This document shows, in pieces, positions 39,583-47,750 of a DNA stretch of 52,667 bases. The stretch's first letter is position 1; each line of letters begins with the position of its first letter. Below the pieces are notes generated by a model. It was not told the DNA's origin. It saw only the letters and a program-made list of their open reading frames with translations, and ran no database searches. The stretch is taken from the NCBI GenBank assembly GCA_013823325.1, contig PNLY01000032.1:1-52667 (forward strand), written 5' to 3'. A program made the position numbers and the translations under genes. Origin of the DNA: Methylobacterium sp. (lineage in GTDB: Bacteria > Pseudomonadota > Alphaproteobacteria > Rhizobiales > Beijerinckiaceae).

Positions 39583-40344
39583 TCAGCCGCGCCCGACGAG
39601 CGGCGCCTTGGTCGCCATCACCGTGACGAACAGGATGTTGGCGTCGAGCGGCAGGCCGGCCATGTGCAGCACGGTGGTGGCGACATGGTCGACATCCATC
39701 ACCGGCTCCACCTTGATCGAGCCGTCCGGCTGCGGCACGCCGGTGGTCATCTTCTTGGCCATCTCGGTCAGCGCATTGCCGATATCGACCTGGCCGACGG
39801 CGATGTCGTATTTGCGCCCGTCGAGCGAGGCCGTCTTGGTAAGACCGGAGATGGCGTGCTTGGTCGCGGTGTAGGCGGCCGAGTTCGGCCGCGGCACCTG
39901 AGCCGAGATCGAGCCGTTGTTGATGATCCGCCCACCGCGCGGCTCCTGGGCCTTCATCGCCTTGAAGGCCTCCTGTGTGCACAGGAACGGCCCGGTCAGG
40001 TTGGTGTCGACCACCTTCTGCCAATCCTCGAGCGAGAGGTCCTCCAGCAGCACGCCGCCGGGCGCATTCACGCCGGCATTGTTGAACAGCACGTCGACCC
40101 GGCCGAATTTCTCCTTCGTTTTGGCGAATAGCGCCTCGACGGATGTCTTGTCGGTCACGTCGGTCGAGACCGCGAGCGCCTGCTCGGCCGGGGCGCCCGA
40201 GAGCTTGATCGTCTCTTCGAGGGCCTCGAGGCGGCGCCCGGCCAGCACGGTGCGATAGCCGTCCTTCAGGAAGGCGATGGCGACGGCACGGCCGACGCCC
40301 GAGCCGGCACCGGTGATGATCGCGACCTTGTTATGCCCAGTCAT
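39583..40344 (-). CDS. SDR family oxidoreductase
   Basis: 253 residues. TGAGSGVG (11-18) cofactor loop, NNAG (88-91), catalytic S145, Y158 and K162 (YTATK). [11 protein letters not shown] after beta-2 favours NADP(H). The C-terminus [20 protein letters not shown] resembles 3-oxoacyl-ACP-reductase-like SDRs without assigned substrate. Transcribed leftward; the 115-base gap upstream holds the loose inverted repeat AGCATA...TATGCT (40389-40413). Confidence 0.88.
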   Translation of the reverse strand: MTGHNKVAIITGAGSGVGRAVAIAFLKDGYRTVLAGRRLEALEETIKLSGAPAEQALAVSTDVTDKTSVEALFAKTKEKFGRVDVLFNNAGVNAPGGVLLEDLSLEDWQKVVDTNLTGPFLCTQEAFKAMKAQEPRGGRIINNGSISAQVPRPNSAAYTATKHAISGLTKTASLDGRKYDIAVGQVDIGNALTEMAKKMTTGVPQPDGSIKVEPVMDVDHVATTVLHMAGLPLDANILFVTVMATKAPLVGRG

Positions 40345-40459
40345 GCGCTTCCTCGCCTTACCGTGTTTTCAACCGTTTCAGGTGCCGCAGCATAGCAGCG
40401 TATGCAGTATGCTAAAGCGGACCCGCCGCGCAACCGCGATGCCCGCGCTGCGTACCGGC

Positions 40460-41719
40460 TCAGTCGCCCAGCTTCGCCGCAGCGCGCACCCTTGCGGAAA
40501 GTTCGACCACTGCGCGCCGGTCCGGTTCGAACGTCAGCGCCGCCACGGCACGGGCCGCCGCGAGTTCGGCGTGGCGCAGCGCAGCTGGCGTCAACCGGCC
40601 CGAACCGGCGGCTGCCAGGATGGCGAGCGCCTTCTGCACCCTGATGCCGACTTCGACCAGCGCTGCCCCGTCGCGCGCCAATGGCGTGAACACGTCGTCG
40701 AGCAGGTCGTGCTCATCGAGGCCGGGGACCGTGACGTGCCGGCAGGCCGGCTCCTCGTCTGCCCCCTCCCCGGCCCAAATCGACAGGATCCGCACCGCGC
40801 GCCCGATCACGTCGATCGCGGTACCCGGATCGTGGACCGCCGGTGACAGCGCCCGCGAGGCGATCTCGGCGAGGACCGACAGGCCGAAGCGCGGGTCCTG
40901 GTCGAAGGAGCGCATGTCGCCAATGCTGAAGGCTTTTTGCACGGCCCCGAGTTGCTCCTCTTCCAGCCGGCGGCTCGAGCGGGCGAGGATGCTCTCGCGC
41001 GCCACGAATGCGCCCGGCAGTACCAGCACGTCGATGCGCCCGCCGGCCGCCTGCGCCAGCTTGTCGAGCGCGGCGACGTCGAGATGCTGGAGATAGCCGG
41101 TCTCGCTCGCGAGGATCGGCACGCCCTCCGGCAAGCCCCCGGCTGGCGGCGGCAAGGCACCGAGATGCGGCTTCCGCCGGCGCTCGCGCAACGCCTCGGC
41201 TGCGGCCTCCTCCACCCGCCGGGTCGTTTCCCCCAGCCGCCCGAGGCGCGACAGGTATTCGATCCAGCGTAGCAGGGTGACCACCACGAGGGCGATCACC
41301 GCGATGGTCGCGATGAAGAGGACGGCGCGCCCCTCGCCGCCATAGACGCCGGTGCTGAGCGCCACGATGCCGACGATGCTGAACAGGAAGGCGCCGATGA
41401 AGGTCGAGAGCGCGTTCTGGGCCTTGGTGTCCTGCAGCAGCAGCATCGTCGCCCGTGGCGTGACGCCGGTCGCCGCAGCGGCGTAGGCCGAGACCATGGC
41501 GCCGAGCGAGAAGGTCGTCACTGCCAACATGCTCGATGCCATGATGCCGAGCACATTATCGACGGCGTCGGCGCCGATCCGGACCGAGACGGCCGGCGGA
41601 ATGAACGGCTTCAGCCAGATCGCCACGAGCGCCGTCAGCGCGCCAAGCAGCGAGAACAGGGCCGAGCGCACCCAGAGCCGTCGCGTGAACTGCGCCAGAA
41701 GCCATTGCCAGCGCGTCAT
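40460..41719 (-). CDS. DUF2254 family membrane protein
   Basis: 419 residues. Four N-terminal membrane helices (LWVRSALFSLLGALTALVAIWL; NVLGIMASSMLAVTTFSLGAMVSAY; ALSTFIGAFLFSIVGIVALSTGVY; AVLFIATIAVIALVVVTLLRWI) are followed by a soluble domain from residue 165 with ETGYLQHLD, LPGAFVARE, QDPRFGLSVLAEIASRALSPAVHDPGTAID, the DUF2254 signature. Function unknown; it may act as a channel or sensor. It is divergent from the kelch gene. Confidence 0.88.
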   Translation of the reverse strand: MTRWQWLLAQFTRRLWVRSALFSLLGALTALVAIWLKPFIPPAVSVRIGADAVDNVLGIMASSMLAVTTFSLGAMVSAYAAAATGVTPRATMLLLQDTKAQNALSTFIGAFLFSIVGIVALSTGVYGGEGRAVLFIATIAVIALVVVTLLRWIEYLSRLGRLGETTRRVEEAAAEALRERRRKPHLGALPPPAGGLPEGVPILASETGYLQHLDVAALDKLAQAAGGRIDVLVLPGAFVARESILARSSRRLEEEQLGAVQKAFSIGDMRSFDQDPRFGLSVLAEIASRALSPAVHDPGTAIDVIGRAVRILSIWAGEGADEEPACRHVTVPGLDEHDLLDDVFTPLARDGAALVEVGIRVQKALAILAAAGSGRLTPAALRHAELAAARAVAALTFEPDRRAVVELSARVRAAAKLGD

Positions 41720-41825
41720 GCGGCTCGCCTTTCACCAGGTCGTGATTCCATCGCCAGCTTGCACGCCGGCGGCGCCCATTGCCAACGCCCGTGCGGGCCG
41801 TAGGTTCATCAGGGGAGGACGCATC

Positions 41826-42911
41826 ATGACCAAGCTGAGCCGCCGCAGTTTCATCGCCGCCGGGGCCGCCGGTCTCGCCACCCCCGCCCTCGCCCAGCAG
41901 CCCGGCCACGAGCATCATGGCGGCCATTACGAGCGGCTGAGCCAGCCCGGCCGCATCGGCAAGCCCGAGCTCGCCGCCTCGCAGAACGTCTTCGATTCAC
42001 CGGCGCCCAAGGCCACCAGTCCCGGGCGCTGGAGCACGAAGGCGCTGCTGCCGCTGCCGCGTTCGGAAATGGCCTGGGCAGCGGCCCATGACGACCGCAT
42101 GCACATCGTCGGCGGCTATGGCGAGCAGCGCACCGACCGGGCCTATCACCATGTCTACGATCCCAAAGCCGACAAATGGAGCGACGGCGCGCCGCTGCCG
42201 CAGGGCGCCAACCATGTCGGCGTCGCCTTCCTCGACGGCAGGCTCTACGCCATCGGCGGCTTTCTCGAGCAGAACCGCAAGCCGCATCCGCGCTGCTTCG
42301 TCTACGATCCCAAGGCGGATAAATGGGCGGAGATTGCACCCCTGCCCCGCCCGGTCGGCTCGGCCGCGATCGTCGGCCTCAACGGCGTGCTGCATTCGAT
42401 CGGCGGCGCCATCGGCGACACCACCGAGAGCAAGACCTCGGTCAACTGGCACCGCGTCTACGATCCCAAGGCCGATGCCTGGAGCGAGCGCACGCCGATG
42501 CCGACGGCGCGCGACCACACCGGAACGCTCGCCATCGGCAACCTGATCCATGTCATCGGCGGGCGCGTCGACAGCTTCCACACCAATTCGAACCTGCACC
42601 ACGCCTATGACCCGGCGACCGATAAATGGGCGCCGCGCAACCCGCTGCCGACCGCCCGCTCCGGCCATGGCGCGGTGCTCTATCGCGGCAAGGTCTTCAT
42701 CATGGGCGGCGAAGGCACCAACCGCGTCTTCGGCCAGATGGAGGCCTATGACCCAGCCAGTGACGGCTGGGAGCAGTTCGCGCCGATGCTGACGCCGCGC
42801 CACGGCCTGGGCGCCGCTCTGGTCGGCGACGCCATCCACGTCGCCGGCGGCGGCCCGGTCATGGGCGGCGGCGTGCAGAGCGCCGTGCACGAGGCGTTCA
42901 GTCTGGGGTAG
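41826..42911 (+). CDS. Exported kelch-repeat protein (Tat signal)
   Basis: 361 residues from ATG 41826, GGGGAGGACGCATC upstream; the frame is open much further upstream but only as antisense of DUF2254. Tat signal SRRSFIAAGAAGLATPALA, then His-rich HEHHGGHYE. Six kelch-type blades follow, each with a GG pair and YDPKADKW-like element (VYDPKADKWSDGAPLP, VYDPKADKWAEIAPLP, VYDPKADAWSERTPMP, AYDPATDKWAPRNPLP, AYDPASDGWEQFAPM), forming a beta-propeller. Tat export implies folding before export or a cofactor. The ligand or activity is unknown. Confidence 0.88.
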   Translation: MTKLSRRSFIAAGAAGLATPALAQQPGHEHHGGHYERLSQPGRIGKPELAASQNVFDSPAPKATSPGRWSTKALLPLPRSEMAWAAAHDDRMHIVGGYGEQRTDRAYHHVYDPKADKWSDGAPLPQGANHVGVAFLDGRLYAIGGFLEQNRKPHPRCFVYDPKADKWAEIAPLPRPVGSAAIVGLNGVLHSIGGAIGDTTESKTSVNWHRVYDPKADAWSERTPMPTARDHTGTLAIGNLIHVIGGRVDSFHTNSNLHHAYDPATDKWAPRNPLPTARSGHGAVLYRGKVFIMGGEGTNRVFGQMEAYDPASDGWEQFAPMLTPRHGLGAALVGDAIHVAGGGPVMGGGVQSAVHEAFSLG

Positions 42912-42988
42912 GCGGTCCGGCCATACGAGCGCACCGATTGCCCTGGTCGCTCTTGTGGCTGCTTCCGATGGGAAGGAGTTATCGCCCG

Positions 42989-43729
42989 TTAGGCCGACTG
43001 ACGATCGGCTCGAATGATTAGAAACGCTGGACGCCGGATATGGTCAGCCAATTTCGGCCATTGCTGCAATGAAACAGGATCGGGTCCGGGTTCGAGAACG
43101 CGGCGGATGACCAAGCCTGCGTCGATCAGGGCATTTATGTAGCTGGCGACGGCACGATGTTCCCTTGGTGTGTCGACGCCTAGCCATCGGACAAGCCGTG
43201 TCCCCTCCTCAAGATAGCGATCCACCGGCCAATGCTGCCGTGTGCCGTCAGTCGCCTCAGCCCATTGCCGGGAGGCGCATGTCATTATCGGGTGCTCAAC
43301 AGAGAAAATGAAACTTCCCCCTTCTCTCAGCCATCCACTAACGCGCCTCGACAATGTCATGACGTCAGGGATGTAATGCAGGGCAAGCCCGCTGATGACG
43401 ACATCAGCGCTGCGATCGGGAAGCACGACATCCTCGATCCGGCCAATCTCGTAACGCGAACGAGAATCGCCGCCGAGCTTGATCGCCTCTCGGATCATCT
43501 GCTCCGAAGCGTCGAAGGCCCTCACCGAACGCGCGCCTTGTTCGAGAGCCAACCGTGCCAAGCCGCCCGAGCCACAGCCCAAGTCAACGACGTCCCTTCC
43601 CTGAAGTGAAGGCATCAGCGATCGGAGCGCGGGCTGCTCGATAACCTCATTGGGGCCCCCAGGCCGGGACCGCAGCTCGCTATAGGCGACGCTGATCAGC
43701 GGATCGTCGTAGAGCGCTCGATCTGCCAT
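42989..43729 (-). CDS. Class I SAM-dependent methyltransferase, atypical composition
   Basis: 246 residues from ATG 43729. Motif I is VVDLGCGSGGLARLALEQGARSVRAFDASEQMIREA, followed by DVVISGLALHYIPD and LREGGSFIFSVEHPIMTC, the UbiE/Methyltransf_11 pattern. The substrate is unknown. GC content and codon choice (many A/T third positions) are clearly different from surrounding genes, suggesting recent acquisition. No ribosome site is evident; an ATG at 43774 in frame is an alternative start. Confidence 0.82.
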   Translation of the reverse strand: MADRALYDDPLISVAYSELRSRPGGPNEVIEQPALRSLMPSLQGRDVVDLGCGSGGLARLALEQGARSVRAFDASEQMIREAIKLGGDSRSRYEIGRIEDVVLPDRSADVVISGLALHYIPDVMTLSRRVSGWLREGGSFIFSVEHPIMTCASRQWAEATDGTRQHWPVDRYLEEGTRLVRWLGVDTPREHRAVASYINALIDAGLVIRRVLEPGPDPVSLQQWPKLADHIRRPAFLIIRADRQSA

Positions 43730-43868
43730 ATTAAGCACGGCTCCCGTTGCTTGAACGCATGATGGAGGCAACAATCTAGGTCCGCAATGGGCCAGGAGCG
43801 GACTCGCACCCGAAGCGTCCAGCCCAAGTTTCCCAGCCCCGAACGCTTCGCCGCCTAGCGCGTCACTG

Positions 43869-44828
43869 CTAGAACCGGCTCGCGGAATCGCCCTGCGCGA
43901 TCAGCGCACCCGAAAACCGCTCGAGCACAAAGGCGACGGCCGCCGTCGCCACGATCGCAAACACGAGCCGCCCGAACAGCACCGTCGTCAGGTCCGCCCC
44001 CAGCGCGACCACGATCAGCGTGTCCTCGATCAGGCTGTGGGCGAAGCCCATGAAGACGCTGGCGAGGAAGATCTGGCGCGGCTCGATCGGCTGCCGGCGC
44101 ACCTCCGCCAGCATCAGCCCGCTGCCATAGGAAATGCCGAGCAGCAGGCCGACGGTGGTGAACGGCAGCGCCTCAGGCCGCAGGCCGACCAGACGGAACA
44201 GCGGCGCGAGTCCCTTGTAGAGCACAGCGAGAATGCCCGCGGCCCTGAGCAGTTCCATCACCCAGGAAAGGGCCAGCAGGACCGCGAGCATCACCAGCAG
44301 CGTCTTGGCGGTGCCATGGGCGAAGCCGAGCCAGCCGCCCTCGCCCGCCCCAGGCTGCCAAACCGGGGCGATCGGCTGCGACAGCCAGCCGGTTGCGGAA
44401 AAGAGCAGGTGCAGCAGCGCAGCGAAAACCATCGCGCCGGCAATGCGGATGATCGACGTCGTCCAGACATTCGGCCCCGCCTTGGCGACGATGCGCTGCT
44501 CGACCGGTATGGCGTGCGCCATCAGCAGCAGGCTGCAGAACACGGTCATGTCGGCGCTGCTGAGCGCCAGCGTCGGGATCAGCGTGAACAGCACGACCAC
44601 GCCGCCCCACATCCCGACCAGCAGACCCGTCAACCAGGCCAGCGCCAGTTCCGGCGGCAGCCCGAACAGCGTCATGGCCGGTGCGAGCCAGGGCGAGGCA
44701 GCCTTGATGACGCCGAGCTCCGCCAGAGCCTGCGTCGCCACCGCGATCGGCACCATGACGACCACGAGCTCGCGATAGACGGCCAGCGTTTCGACCGTCT
44801 TGCGATAGAATTGACTCTGGAGCGGCAT
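43869..44828 (-). CDS. Nucleoside-recognition (Gate) domain membrane protein
   Basis: 319 residues with about eight helices in two halves. Each half has the Gate-domain pattern: MVPIAVATQALAELGVIKAASPWLAPAMTLFGLPPELALAWLTGLLVGMWGG, and MELLRAAGILAVLYKGLAPLFRLVGLRPEALPFTTVGLLLGISYGSG. Homologues include spore maturation SpmA/B and nucleoside-transporter gates; transported solute unknown. The divergent Lrp regulator and its operator just upstream suggest amino-acid-responsive control, perhaps of an exporter. Confidence 0.82.
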   Translation of the reverse strand: MPLQSQFYRKTVETLAVYRELVVVMVPIAVATQALAELGVIKAASPWLAPAMTLFGLPPELALAWLTGLLVGMWGGVVVLFTLIPTLALSSADMTVFCSLLLMAHAIPVEQRIVAKAGPNVWTTSIIRIAGAMVFAALLHLLFSATGWLSQPIAPVWQPGAGEGGWLGFAHGTAKTLLVMLAVLLALSWVMELLRAAGILAVLYKGLAPLFRLVGLRPEALPFTTVGLLLGISYGSGLMLAEVRRQPIEPRQIFLASVFMGFAHSLIEDTLIVVALGADLTTVLFGRLVFAIVATAAVAFVLERFSGALIAQGDSASRF

Positions 44829-44903
44829 TGGTAGCGGTCCTCGATTGACGTCGGGACGTTAGCGCCAGTGCATGCGCGGCAGTGGTCAAAATCGTCGCGT
44901 TCA

Positions 44904-44918
44904 TGCAATTTTATTGCA
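44904..44918. promoter_or_regulatory. Lrp-type operator TGCAAT-TTT-ATTGCA
   Basis: 15-bp perfect inverted repeat in the 113-base divergent promoter region between the Gate-domain gene and the Lrp/AsnC regulator. Lrp-family proteins typically bind 15-bp palindromes with AT-rich centres, so it is a good autoregulatory site. Confidence 0.65.
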
Positions 44919-44941
44919 CGGCAAACGCTGGGATCGCCGCG

Positions 44942-45394
44942 ATGGATCGCATCGACAAGAAACTGCTCAACCTGCTCCAGGCGGACGCCTCGCGCACCAA
45001 CGCCCAACTCGCCGACGAGGTCGGCCTCGCGCCGTCGAGCTGCCTGCGCCGGATCAGGCAGCTGGAAGCGTCCGGACTGATCCTGCGCACCGTCGCGATC
45101 CTCGATCCCGCCAAGAGCGGCAAAGGCCTCAGGGTGATCATCGCAGTCGAACTCGCCCGGCATGACGAGCCAAGTCGGCGGCGCTTCCTCGAACTGGCGG
45201 CTCGCCAGCCGGCGGTCGTCCAGGCCTATGGCGTCACCGGCCAGACCGACGTGATCCTGTTTCTGCGCGTCGCCGACATGGACGAGGTCACGGCGCTATG
45301 CGAGCTGCTGTTCGGCGAAGGCAGCAATGTGACGCGCTATTACACCATGGTCGTCAACAAGACCGCCAAGGAGACGACGGCGATCCCGCTGTGA
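44942..45394 (+). CDS. Lrp/AsnC family transcriptional regulator
   Basis: 150 residues from ATG 44942 (MDRIDKKLLNLLQADASRTNAQLADEVGLAPSSCLRRIRQLEASGLI, the AsnC-type HTH), followed by the RAM effector domain (VTGQTDVILFLRVADMDEVTALCELLFGEGSNVTRYYTMVVNKTAKETTAIPL). A start 20 codons upstream would read through the operator and is rejected. It probably controls itself and the divergent membrane protein gene. Confidence 0.92.
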   Translation: MDRIDKKLLNLLQADASRTNAQLADEVGLAPSSCLRRIRQLEASGLILRTVAILDPAKSGKGLRVIIAVELARHDEPSRRRFLELAARQPAVVQAYGVTGQTDVILFLRVADMDEVTALCELLFGEGSNVTRYYTMVVNKTAKETTAIPL

Positions 45395-45403
45395 GCGGAT
45401 GCC

Positions 45404-45823
45404 TCACCCACCCAGCAGCTTCTTCATCGACGGCGCCGGGTGGAAAACGTAGCGCTCGCGCTCATAGAACGGGATCGCTTGCTGCCTGGCGTCGAGGAAG
45501 ACCGCAGTGAGGCCGCGCGCCCGGGCATCCTCTTCAGCGAAGGCCAGCAGCGCCCGGCCGATGCCGCCGCTGCGGACCCGTTCGTCCACCACGAGATCGT
45601 CGACATGCAGATGCGCCCCGCGCGCCAGCGTGTGGACCGGGCGCATGCCGAGCACGCCCACCAGCGCGCCGTCGCGAAAGGCGCCGACCAGCTCATAGCC
45701 GGAAAAGGATTGCCGCCGCACCCGGTGCAGGAACTCCGCTTCGTCGAGCGCTGCCCGCAATTGCACGACGATCGGGAAGGCCTGCGCCCACTCCGCCGGA
45801 ACGAGCCGTCTGACTGACACCAT
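45404..45823 (-). CDS. GNAT family N-acetyltransferase
   Basis: 139 residues from ATG 45823, preceded by GGGGAGCAGGACG. The acetyl-CoA-binding motif is LHVDDLVVDERVRSGGIGRALLAFAEEDARARGL (RxxGxG/A), then LDARQQAIPFYERERYVFHP. The order of elements is a compact single GNAT. Convergent with the Lrp gene, nine bases between stops. Substrate unknown. Confidence 0.88.
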   Translation of the reverse strand: MVSVRRLVPAEWAQAFPIVVQLRAALDEAEFLHRVRRQSFSGYELVGAFRDGALVGVLGMRPVHTLARGAHLHVDDLVVDERVRSGGIGRALLAFAEEDARARGLTAVFLDARQQAIPFYERERYVFHPAPSMKKLLGG

Positions 45824-46001
45824 CGTCCTGCTCCCCGCTCTCTCGGCGCAACCCGCCACTCTCGCTCGGAAAACGCCTATCGCGAGCGCCCCGTCCCCGC
45901 TACCGCGGCAAGACGATCGCCGTCATGCAGCCAGCCGCGACGATATCCTGCATACAAAATTCCGCATACACACTTGTCGCATGGGCAAGAGCACTCTACT
46001 C

Positions 46002-46013
46002 CTTGCATGCAAG
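46002..46013. promoter_or_regulatory. 12-bp palindrome CTTGCATGCAAG
   Basis: Perfect palindrome 29 bases before the Bug-type gene, in the likely leader or +1 region. The nearby pair TGCATACA and GCATACAC at 45952-45972 adds related half-sites. Candidate operator; regulator not in view. Confidence 0.45.
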
Positions 46014-46042
46014 AAGCAGCCACAAATCATGGGAGGAATGGA

Positions 46043-47008
46043 ATGAAGAGTTTCCGCAAGCTCGCTTTGGCCCTGGCCACGCTCGCCATCGGCGCGGCGC
46101 CGGCCTTCGCCTTCCCGGATCGGCCGGTGCAACTGATCGTGCCTTGGGCGGCCGGCGGCGGCATGGACGCTGTGATGCGCATCTTCGCCAATGGCCTGGA
46201 GGCCGAGCTGAAGCAGCCGGTCAACGTCATCAACCGCACCGGCGGCGGCGGCGTCACCGGCCACACCGCGATCGCGACCGGCGCGGCCGACGGCTACACC
46301 ATCGGCGGCGTCAGCCCCGAGCTCTCCTTCTTCAGGACGCTCGGCCTCGGTGACCTGACCGTCGACAGCGTCGACATGTTCTCGCGTGTCTCGCTCATTC
46401 CCGCGGGCGTCACGGTCAAGGCGGACGCGCCCTACAAGACCGTCGCCGACTTCCTCAAAGCGGTGAAGGAGAACCCGAAGGGCACGTTCACCTCCTCCGG
46501 CACCGGCACCGGCGGCTCCTGGCACATCGCCTCCGGCGGACTGATGAAGGCAGCCGGCCTCCCCGCCGACCAGATCCGCTGGGTGCCGAGCAATGGCGGC
46601 GCGCCGGCCCTGCAGGATCTCGCGGCCGGCGGCATCACCGCCTTCACCGGCTCGCCGATCGAGGCCAAGGCAATGCTCGATGGCGGGCGCGTGCGCACCA
46701 TCCTGATGATGACCGAGGAGCGCCACCCGAACTTTCCCGACGTGCCCAGCGCCAAGGAAGCCGGTCTCGACTGGACCTATCAGAACTGGTTCGCCATCGC
46801 CGCCCCCAAGGGCGTGCCGGCCGACCGCCGCAAGATCCTCTACGAAGCGGCCGAGCGCACAATGAAGCGCGAGGATGTCCGCAAGGGCATGGCCGATCGG
46901 GGCATCACCCCGGTCTGGGACACGCCTGCGCAGTTGCAGGACTATGTGAAGACCTTCAGCGAGCGCGGCAACGGCGTGCTCAAGGATCTCGGCCTGGCGA
47001 AGAACTGA
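46043..47008 (+). CDS. Bug family (TctC-like) tripartite tricarboxylate-type solute-binding protein
   Basis: 321 residues, signal peptide LALALATLAIGAAPAFA, GGGAGG ribosome site. Bug/TctC hallmarks are FPDRPVQLIVPWAAGGGMDAVMR, NVINRTGGGGVTGHTAIATGAADGYTIG, GTGTGGSWHIASGGLMKAAGL and the Asp-containing DVPSAKEAGLDWTYQNWF. It binds carboxylated solutes in the periplasm. No TctA/TctB permease genes are adjacent, so it is an orphan that may serve a distant permease or signalling. A strong terminator follows. Confidence 0.92.
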   Translation: MKSFRKLALALATLAIGAAPAFAFPDRPVQLIVPWAAGGGMDAVMRIFANGLEAELKQPVNVINRTGGGGVTGHTAIATGAADGYTIGGVSPELSFFRTLGLGDLTVDSVDMFSRVSLIPAGVTVKADAPYKTVADFLKAVKENPKGTFTSSGTGTGGSWHIASGGLMKAAGLPADQIRWVPSNGGAPALQDLAAGGITAFTGSPIEAKAMLDGGRVRTILMMTEERHPNFPDVPSAKEAGLDWTYQNWFAIAAPKGVPADRRKILYEAAERTMKREDVRKGMADRGITPVWDTPAQLQDYVKTFSERGNGVLKDLGLAKN

Positions 47009-47021
47009 GAACGCTAGCAGA

Positions 47022-47055
47022 TGGGGCTCGCTGCCAGGCAGCGGCCCCAATTTTT
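47022..47055 (+). terminator. Rho-independent terminator of the Bug-type gene
   Basis: TGGGGC-T-CGCTG / CAGCG-GCCCCA stem with one bulge, loop CCAGG, followed by ATTTTT. Confidence 0.88.
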
Positions 47056-47065
47056 AGGCTTCGCC

Positions 47066-47629
47066 CTATCGCTGCCTCGCCTGCAACGGCAGGTCGCCGA
47101 ACAATGACGGCTCGGCGCTGGTGCGCGCCTTCTCGATCGTCAGGATCCTGAGCTTGGTCTCGACCCCGCCATCGGCCGAGAAACCGCCGGTCTTGCCGCC
47201 GGCCGCGAGCACGCGATGGCAGGGCACGATGATCGGGATCGGGTTCTGGCCGAGCGCGACGCCGACGGCCCGCGCCGCTCCGGGCTCGCCGATCCGCGCT
47301 GCGACCTCGCCATAGGTCAAGGTCTCGCCGGGCGGGATCGACAGCGCAACCGCGTAGACGCGCCGGTTGAACTCGGGCGTCGCAGAGAGATCGATCGGCA
47401 GATGCGCGAGGTCGCGCTGCTCGCCGGCCAGCAGGGCGACGACATCGTCGATCGCCTGCCGCACGAAGGCGGGCGGCTCGGCCTCGACGCTGTCCGGAAA
47501 GCGCCGCCCCAGCCGCCGCCGCGCCGCATCCTCGTCGCGCTCGGGCAGTTGCGCCGCGACGATACGCTCGTCTTGCCAGACCAGGGCGCAGGAGCCGATC
47601 GCGGTGGTGAAGAGACAGAAGCTTGTCAT
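47066..47629 (-). CDS. ogt: Methylated-DNA--[protein]-cysteine S-methyltransferase
   Basis: 187 residues from ATG 47629. Active-site motif IPIIVPCHRVLAAGGKTGGFSADGGVETKLRIL with acceptor C137; TLTYGEVAARIGEPGAARAVGVALGQNP is the HTH/Arg-finger region. It removes O6-methyl and O4-methyl adducts in a suicide reaction. Length and absence of an Ada regulatory domain fit Ogt. A palindromic repeat (47694-47731) lies upstream between it and msrP. Confidence 0.93.
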   Translation of the reverse strand: MTSFCLFTTAIGSCALVWQDERIVAAQLPERDEDAARRRLGRRFPDSVEAEPPAFVRQAIDDVVALLAGEQRDLAHLPIDLSATPEFNRRVYAVALSIPPGETLTYGEVAARIGEPGAARAVGVALGQNPIPIIVPCHRVLAAGGKTGGFSADGGVETKLRILTIEKARTSAEPSLFGDLPLQARQR

Positions 47630-47693
47630 GTCTGCCACGCTAGCGCAGCGGCGCGTCGGAGGGCACCCGTTTCCTGCCGCTCCATTTTCTTTG

Positions 47694-47731
47694 GTCGTCC
47701 CGGGCGAAGCGAAGCGTAGACCCGGGACGAC
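47694..47731. repeat. Palindromic repeat, copy B (conserved loop family)
   Basis: GTCGTCCCGGG / CCCGGGACGAC, perfect 11-bp stem, around loop CGAAGCGAAGCGTAGA. The loop matches copy A at 34031-34072 apart from A/G and T/C transitions, and the stems differ by compensatory changes (TCTCGGG/CCCGAGA versus TCCCGGG/CCCGGGA). Confidence 0.8.
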
Positions 47732-47750
47732 TCTGGTTAGGGATCGAGCC

